From Archegozetes longisetosus (lineage: Eukaryota; Arthropoda; Arachnida; Sarcoptiformes; Trhypochthoniidae), in contig JAEMBT020000006.1 in the NCBI GenBank assembly GCA_018873245.2, positions 379,804 to 443,803 of the forward strand: a stretch of 64,000 nucleotides of DNA. Direction: 5' to 3'. The translations under genes were made by a program, and so were the position numbers. Within the stretch, counting starts at the first letter, position 1. The number at the start of each line of letters is the position of its first letter. Shown in pieces: positions 58,401-64,000 of the stretch. The notes under the pieces were generated by a model. That model saw only the letters and a list, made by a program, of their open reading frames with translations, ran no database searches and had not been told where the DNA came from.

Positions 58401-59645
58401 ATGCTTAAGGTATAATTGGCTCGAAAACTTCTAATAAGAACTAGATATAAGTCATTTAAATATTAGAAAAGCTTAAATTATTGATTCATAACAATTTGGT
58501 TGACGAATAAGTATTGTTTTTCAGTTATTTATATTGATTTCAACTCTTACTCTCATAAATGCTGCCGTATATGGATCTAGACTTGGATTAGGAAAAAGTT
58601 TAGCCAATTCTGGAATAAGTGGAGGAATAAATGCCATATTAAACAGCGGACGACTGGTTGGATCATCAAATGGACTGTCAGCTAGACTATCAGGATCGGG
58701 TTATATTGCCACCAACGGTGGAATCCATGAACATTCCGGGCCGATATCAGCAGCTATAAAAACACATAGAACTGTAGAAGTGGTTCCAGTTCATTTACCC
58801 CAGGAACCATATGTGCCACAGATTATTGAAGTTCCGGCCAATGAATTGCCGGTCAGTATTCTCTTCAGATCACAATCGAGTCGGGTTCTTGCGGAACAGG
58901 TCCACACTCCAGGTATAATTGAGGTCAGATTAATTGGCAATAATTTTTAACTTATCATAACATTATTTGAACCGAATACAGGATCGCCCGGGGAAGTACA
59001 AGAGACTCGATCTGAAGAAGAGCCGCACCATCTCAGACATGAAATTATTCGACCAGTCATTCAAGAACTACGTGAAATCATTCAACCGTATCGACGAGTT
59101 GTCCAACAAATTCAACCTGTTATCGAAGAAGTTCACTCAATAGTGGCCAGGGGAGAGCCGAGGCTCAATGTTGCGCCCGTTTCTTCAGCTATTTCTTCGC
59201 CAGTCGTTGCACCAATTGGCAGGATCTTAGGCGCACAAAGACTTGTTGGATCTCTCAGTGGGCAAAGTCTCGGATTATTGAGTGGTCAAAGACTTGTTCT
59301 TCCGATCGGTGGTCAAAAACTCGGCGGCGCTCTTTCGGGTCTAACTCTCCATAATACACCGAATAAAGGTCTATCTCAAGGCTTAGGAACAAATTTAATT
59401 CTGATGAGCACTTCACCAGTCAGTCTCGGTCAGACTGGTAGTGAATACATTGAATCGAATACTGCGTTGAATTCTGTTGTAAGTAAAAAGCCTTTCCAAC
59501 TTTAGGTATTTCACCGCCGCGTATAGATCTTGGAGGTGCTCCATATTTAGCTGCTCTATCTCTTGGATCTGATGGAGCATTTAAGCTATTAGATGCCTCT
59601 ATTGCTGCCAAATCTAAAGCAAAATCTGCAGCTAAAGCAGCCTAA
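58401..59645 (+). CDS. Secreted 'ML(R/K)' family member D, Leu/Gly/Ser-rich
   Basis: Exons are 58401-58409 (ATG-CTT-AAG), 58525-58912, 58982-59437 and 59506-59645, in phases 0, 1, 1, giving 330 residues. The signal peptide is MLKLFILISTLTLINAAVYG. A Gly/Ser/Leu arm leads into the core: PISAAIKTHRTVEVVPVHLP, QIIEVPANELPV, SQSSRVLAEQVHTPG, then SPGEVQETRSEEEPHHL, VIQELREIIQPYRRVV and VARGEPRL. The third exon carries a Leu/Gly/Gln arm with repeated LSGQ(S/R)L units. The last intron (donor GTAGTG at 59438, acceptor TTTAG at 59505, 68 nt) is unique to this member and is needed to reach the conserved Ala/Lys tail (AAKSKAKSAAKAA). An apparent stop at 59503-59505 is thus intronic. This member lies 23 kb from A-C and on the opposite strand. 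Confidence 0.8.
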
Positions 59646-59751
59646 CTATGAGTGATTACCATTTTGTACCAAAATTTTGTGTTCATTTCTATACAAATTA
59701 TTCACTTGTTAATCCTGTTTTTATTCATTGCATTTGTTATAAGAAAAAGTT

Positions 59752-59757
59752 AATAAA
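59752..59757 (+). terminator. Polyadenylation signal AATAAA
   Basis: AATAAA 107 bp after the stop of family member D. Confidence 0.6.
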
Positions 59758-59904
59758 GACTTTCATTTGAAGATCATCACATAAATTTGTTATTTCGAGT
59801 TCGAAAATACTATGAAAGTTAGCGCATTCCTATGACCTTGATAACATTTTTTCTATAAATCTTCTGAATAAATTGAATTATCTTTGCTTCTGCTATGATT
59901 TCAG

Positions 59905-60247
59905 TTAAACTTTAGTTTCTTTAGCATCCTCTTCGGCTAAGATTGGAATCAAGAGCTCTTTTGACAGGCATCATTAAAGTAACGGCATGTAATTACTAGT
60001 CAGAACCAATTTGTTTGACCAATAAAAGGATGTGATTACCGCACAAACATTAGTAATTGAATTAAACTTTTTAACGAAAGTTTTAAAATAGTTTTACCTG
60101 CTTTAACGAAACATCAGTAAAATAATTGCAATTCCTTCCGAACAAACGATATTCATTATTCTTGAAGTGTGTCCCGTCAGTTCTACTATTTGTTGTAAAT
60201 ATTGGTCGCCATATTCTGTATAACCAATTAAGATTACCATCGATTCT
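59905..60247 (-). other. Candidate two-exon 3' end of an unrecognised gene
   Basis: On the minus strand 60098-60247 is a 50-codon open segment bounded by an acceptor (AAAATCAG) and a strong donor (CAG/GTAAAA), both phase 0. It encodes a coding-like peptide (RIDGNLNWLYRIWRPIFTTN, then FKNNEYRLFGRNCNYFTDVS). A segment at 59905-59955, after an AG in matching phase, adds LLIPILAEEDAKETKV and a stop. An ATG at 60271 is in frame with the first segment but preceded closely by a stop. No family is recognised and no upstream exon was found in the next 300 bp. It may be real, but is weakly supported. Confidence 0.25.
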
Positions 60248-62333
60248 CTGATTTTCATGAAAATGTTTCATTAGATTTTACCTATAATTAGTAAAGCTTT
60301 GATCTTCTTGTGTCCGAAACCGCTAAGTTTCGTACATTTGATCCCGTCTTAAAAATTCTTTAAAGGAGATCCACGATAAGAATATTTTGCTAAATATAAA
60401 TTTCAAATCATTGAGGTATACCTAAAATAAAAGAGCACCTGAAGAATAAATTTGGATTACAGAATGATAAACTCTAAATATTGTTTACTGTAGCCTTAAA
60501 AAGCAATTGAATAGAAAATTGGAACCATATTGAAAACTAGTTTCGCTTATCTCACAGTATCACAAGTGTTCAGAATGCAATAGTAATACTAACTGAAAAA
60601 TCTCATAACATTGCCTACTGTAGGACTTTTGTTACAAATAAGTTTGAAAACTTGTGCAAATAATTAAAGAAATGCAAGTGAATTATATAAAAATAAGTAC
60701 AGTTATTAAGCCAGGATAAGTTTGAACAGTTTTATAGAGGCAGATGAAAAAGATTCAAAGTTTTTAACATGCTTTATGAAACAAAGGTTAACAAATAATA
60801 AAGCAAATTTATAGTTTAATTTCTAACATTAAAATCAATGTTTTTATTTGAAAATTAAAATTTTTATCTATATATACTAACTTAACAGAAAATTACGATG
60901 CTTATATTAAACTTAAAAGTTGCTGCAGATTGCGAAACCGGTTTCAGGGTAAAAGTAGCAAACAATGAATTTTCTCTGACTGCCTCCTATTCCGAAACGT
61001 TACCGTATAATGCTATTAGTCAAAATCAATAAATTAGTCTTTCACTTTAGGATATGATTTCTTTATAATTTTAGTTGAGTTGTTTTGAATATTAGATATA
61101 ACTTAAATATGAACGTCTAACAATAATTTTGATTCATAATTGCTTAACCAGAGCTCGACTTTAAGAGTTTTGAAACAATTTTTTGATTTCCTACTGAAAA
61201 TACTTTTTAAAATTAAGCCTAAAACCCAAAATATATCATTTTGTTGAAGTGTTCACTATTGACGTCGATTTTCGGAAATATACACGAACTATATTAACTA
61301 AAACTTAATTTAGGTTAAATATTTAGTTAAGATGACTTCTAATATGAGAAACTTTTATAGATACGCAAAATGGTTTTGCAGCAAGTGTTAGAAAATACGT
61401 TGGGTAATTCCTCTTTAACAAAAATGTGTTCAGCGTAGGTTTACAATAATTTTGATACATTTCCGACATCAAAGGTGATTGTAAGCTACTATCTGGTGAT
61501 CACATCATTGTCTCATAAAAAAAATATTGCTAGCAAACTTTTCAAATAATAAAGTTAAAAAATGTTCAGCAAGTTGGTAGCGAATTAATCAAAAATAATT
61601 GTAAAATTGACTGAGTACTTTTCTCTATTTGGAGTAACCACGTTTCAGATGAAAAACAGCCTGGCTTATGAAATTAATAAAATTTGATTACTAAAGTTGA
61701 ATTTTTTCTTTTTATTTTCTCTGCTTTTAGTCGTGATGTAAATTGTCCTCATATTCTGACTTATAATAACATAAAATTATTTAGACATAGTTTGCTCGAC
61801 AAATGGAATATGTCTGCCAATAGTTATCACTATATTGATTCGTTTCACAAGTTTTTAATGTATAAACTCCTTTAAATGAAATAAACGTTATGAGCTTCAA
61901 AAATTATTTCAACAATTACTTAATGACTTGAGTGTAAGCATTAGCAAACGATCTAAAACTTTAAGCAAGACGTAAAATTGATTACCACAGCACAAATATT
62001 TAGTATAACGACTTGTTTTGATATTACTTTAATTGACTTAATGAACTCTAACTTTGAACTATAGGATGTGTTCTGTTTGTATTATTTGTAAGAATAAAGA
62101 TTTTTGATGTCGGTTTCAATCACTAAGAGATGGTTCAAATTTATGAACTTTTAACAATAATAAATAACGAAATGTGACTCATTTTCAAGTTAAAATAAAT
62201 TCTCTGAGTCGACAGTAGAAATGAGACTAATGGTTTTAATTAGAATTCGTTTTTAAACTTTTGAAAATTTGTAAAACTCTGGGATGCTATTAAAATTGGG
62301 TTTTAAAGACCGGAAATTTGTCAACTCGGCTGA
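60248..62333. other. Intergenic, nothing firm
   Basis: No gene, repeat or RNA recognised. The frame at 61684-61875 has no supporting motif. Confidence 0.35.
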
Positions 62334-62708
62334 TATATTAGGATCTTTTGAAAAGTTATGAGTTTTGAATAGTTTCAGAGGTCTAAGAATAAAAATTTTA
62401 TTATTGCTGTAGAATATGATATCCCCTAATATTGATAAAAATTAAAAATTTGCTTCTCACTTGTGTGTTTGGCAATAGTAGTCAAATTGCTAGTTGTTTG
62501 GTCAAGAATTTAATGACAGCTCTGTGTTCAAAATTTGCAGCAACTAACAATTTAACTATTGCTATTGCTAAGTACCCAGATGAGAGGCAAATTTTAAATT
62601 TTTATCATAATGTTAGGGAATATCATATTCTAAAACAATAATGAAATTTTTATTCTTAGACCTCTGAAACTATTCAGACCCATAACTTTTCGAAAGACCC
62701 TGATACGC
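62334..62708. mobile_element. Inverted-repeat element of about 375 bp
   Basis: About 90 bp at the left (GATCTTTTGAAAAGTTATG onward through TTTCAGAGGTCTAAGAATAA) recurs inverted at the right end (62610-62708) with scattered mismatches, around a unique centre of about 170 bp. The centre holds a 69-codon open frame (62432-62641) without recognisable domain. It looks like a non-autonomous DNA element. Exact termini and target-site duplication could not be fixed. Confidence 0.65.
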
Positions 62709-62995
62709 TAAGATAATTATTTTTGTTCGCAGAATATTTTGAAAAATATATTTATAAGATCCAAAGAATACATTGTGATTACTTGTTATAGAAAGTTAAA
62801 TCAATTTTGTTGATTCGAAATTAAATTGAAAATGACTGTGGCAAATTTAATCGTTTTAATGATTCAATACTCTGCACCCGTTTTAAAAACCGATTCCAAC
62901 CAATTTTAACCTATTTAGTCAAACTTTGAATCGGTGGTTAATTTTGGTTGAAATCAATTAACACCGATAGTGTCAAACGATTTATTAATGCACTG
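62709..62995. other. Intergenic spacer
   Basis: Short AT-rich stretch between two inverted-repeat elements. It has an internal partial palindrome around CACCGAT/ATCGGTG at about 62930-62970. Confidence 0.4.
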
Positions 62996-63004
62996 ATGAG
63001 TTTC
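62996..63004. repeat. Target-site duplication, left copy (9 bp)
   Basis: ATGAGTTTC, identical to 63490-63498 at the other side of the element. Confidence 0.75.
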
Positions 63005-63489
63005 GCTTCTAGGTCAAAACGTCGCCAGTAAAAAATGTCTCTGGTAAAAAATGTCTTCATATAAAATTTTACATAAAAATGGTCTGATTTAAGATTTTTG
63101 ATACATACATTCAAAATAAAATTAACAAGAGTAAAATAACTTTGAAAATATTTTATTAGATCAAGATAATTTTTTCATTCAATTATAGTAATAAAATAAA
63201 ATTTACTAATTTGCACAAAATGATTAATGGAATACATGAATCGGAGTATGATCTGAGCCCTCTTAGCAAGGAAGCTCATTCATAGTAGGCAATAGAAAAA
63301 TTAGTGATTGAAGCTCTTTAACTATAAACTATTTAAACATTGGTTTGATAAGAGACTATTCATAAACATGTTCTTTTCAATCTTTCAGAAGATTTTTTTA
63401 TCATCAGGATAAAATGATACTGACGATATTTTTTAATGGCGACATTATTGGCGGTGACATTTTTTGGGGCGACATTTTGACCTAGAAGC
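63005..63489. mobile_element. 485-bp non-autonomous element with 9-bp TSD (Mutator-like?)
   Basis: The terminal inverted repeat starts GCTTCTAGGTCAAAA at the left and ends with its complement at the right. It extends inward with repeated AAAATGTC(G/A)CC-type units (roughly 50 bp per side). Exact 9-bp direct repeats (ATGAGTTTC) border it. A 9-bp duplication with long terminal repeats is the hallmark of Mutator-like (MULE) elements; no transposase is encoded, so it would need help in trans. The superfamily is inferred from duplication length only. Confidence 0.75.
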
Positions 63490-63498
63490 ATGAGTTTC
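63490..63498. repeat. Target-site duplication, right copy (9 bp)
   Basis: ATGAGTTTC directly after the right terminal repeat. Confidence 0.75.
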
Positions 63499-64000
63499 AT
63501 AGAGCTCGAGCTCAACACTGCTTTAGAAGAATTAAGAAATTTGAAACCTCGTAGGTCATGACAAGCATTGAAGATTTTAATGGTTTGAAATATTTATCAC
63601 TAAGATTTCTCAATTTCAGTGACATAAAGAACTCAAAAATGATTGTTTAATTCATTTTATATTGCACTTCTCGTTTCTACTTTACACTCATTAAAACAAT
63701 AGTCGTTGATAGACACCAGAAGCATGTTTTGTATGTAAAGTAACTCATATAATTGACCCATAAGTTTAGCAATCACATAGCTTTTCGTATCTATAGCCGA
63801 CCTTTGTTTTAATGAGTGTCATTCCAGTTTCCATTGATTAATAAAAGTTTATTGGCGGATGTATGTGTTTTTTTAACTGGTTATAAGAATTTACATAACA
63901 TAAGTTTTATGTAATTTTAAGATAGAATTAAGTCATTCATAATTATCCTTTTAGCTCTAAACCTATTTCTATTCAAATTGAAAATTCGACTTAACAGTTC
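63499..64000. other. Window end, nothing recognised
   Basis: AT-rich sequence with no open frame, repeat or regulatory element I can support. Confidence 0.4.

Noticed and set aside
59479-59505. A 27-nt intron (GTAAGT...TTTAG) in family member D
   Set aside because: It is shorter than any plausible intron here and, being a multiple of three, does not bring the conserved C-terminal tail into frame. The 68-nt intron from GTAGTG does.
1-64000. CRISPR arrays, rRNA, tRNA genes and bacterial features
   Set aside because: No spaced direct-repeat arrays, cloverleaf-like GGTTCGA motifs or ribosomal sequence were seen by eye. A tRNA scan would be needed to exclude tRNAs firmly.

Overview
The window looks like eukaryotic, probably arthropod, nuclear DNA. 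It is strongly AT-rich, with multi-exon genes, GT/AG introns (many of only 60-85 nt), TATA-box promoters and DNA transposon debris. Protein matches recalled from memory point to an invertebrate: a Drosophila singed-type fascin, a jing/AEBP2 zinc-finger protein and a tachykinin-related peptide precursor. A family of secreted proteins with a shared core resembles glycine-rich proteins I associate with mites, ticks and spiders, so a chelicerate (mite-like) source is my best guess; this is inference. Gene density is low, and the 15 kb between 9.7 and 24.7 kb has no convincing coding exon.

Layout. 0.6-1.6 kb (-): a three-exon gene for a small VCP/p97-interacting protein (SVIP). 3.0-3.4 kb (-): a THAP-like frame broken by a 4-bp tandem duplication. 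4.4-4.8 kb (+): a small single-pass membrane protein with an EB-like cysteine module. 5.6-9.65 kb (-): fascin in five coding exons, all introns phase 1. 24.7-27.4 kb (-): a small secreted protein, possibly with a distant three-codon first exon. 28.3-35.6 kb (-): three tandem members of the secreted 'ML(R/K)' family; a fourth lies at 58.3-59.6 kb (+). 38.5-40.9 kb (-): jing/AEBP2, a PRC2 accessory factor. 43.4-45.1 kb (+): an anonymous open exon, a DUF4817-type transposon remnant and a decayed Ser/Thr-rich frame. 47.4-49.6 kb (+): tachykinin-related peptide precursor. 52.9-55.7 kb: a hAT element with a perfect 8-bp target-site duplication and a dead transposase, then a 521-bp near-perfect palindrome. 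62.3-63.5 kb: two small inverted-repeat elements, the second with a 9-bp target-site duplication.

The clearest functional unit is the ML(R/K) family. All four members have a TATA box about 105-130 bp before the ATG, a first coding exon of exactly nine bases, a phase-0 then a phase-1 intron, a signal peptide, a conserved core across the second junction, divergent low-complexity arms (Tyr-, Gly-, Gly/Ser- or Leu/Gly-rich) and an Ala/Lys/Ser tail. This suggests co-expressed extracellular structural proteins, perhaps cuticular. Exon boundaries were worked out by eye from splice consensus and reading phase; no alignment or transcript data were available.
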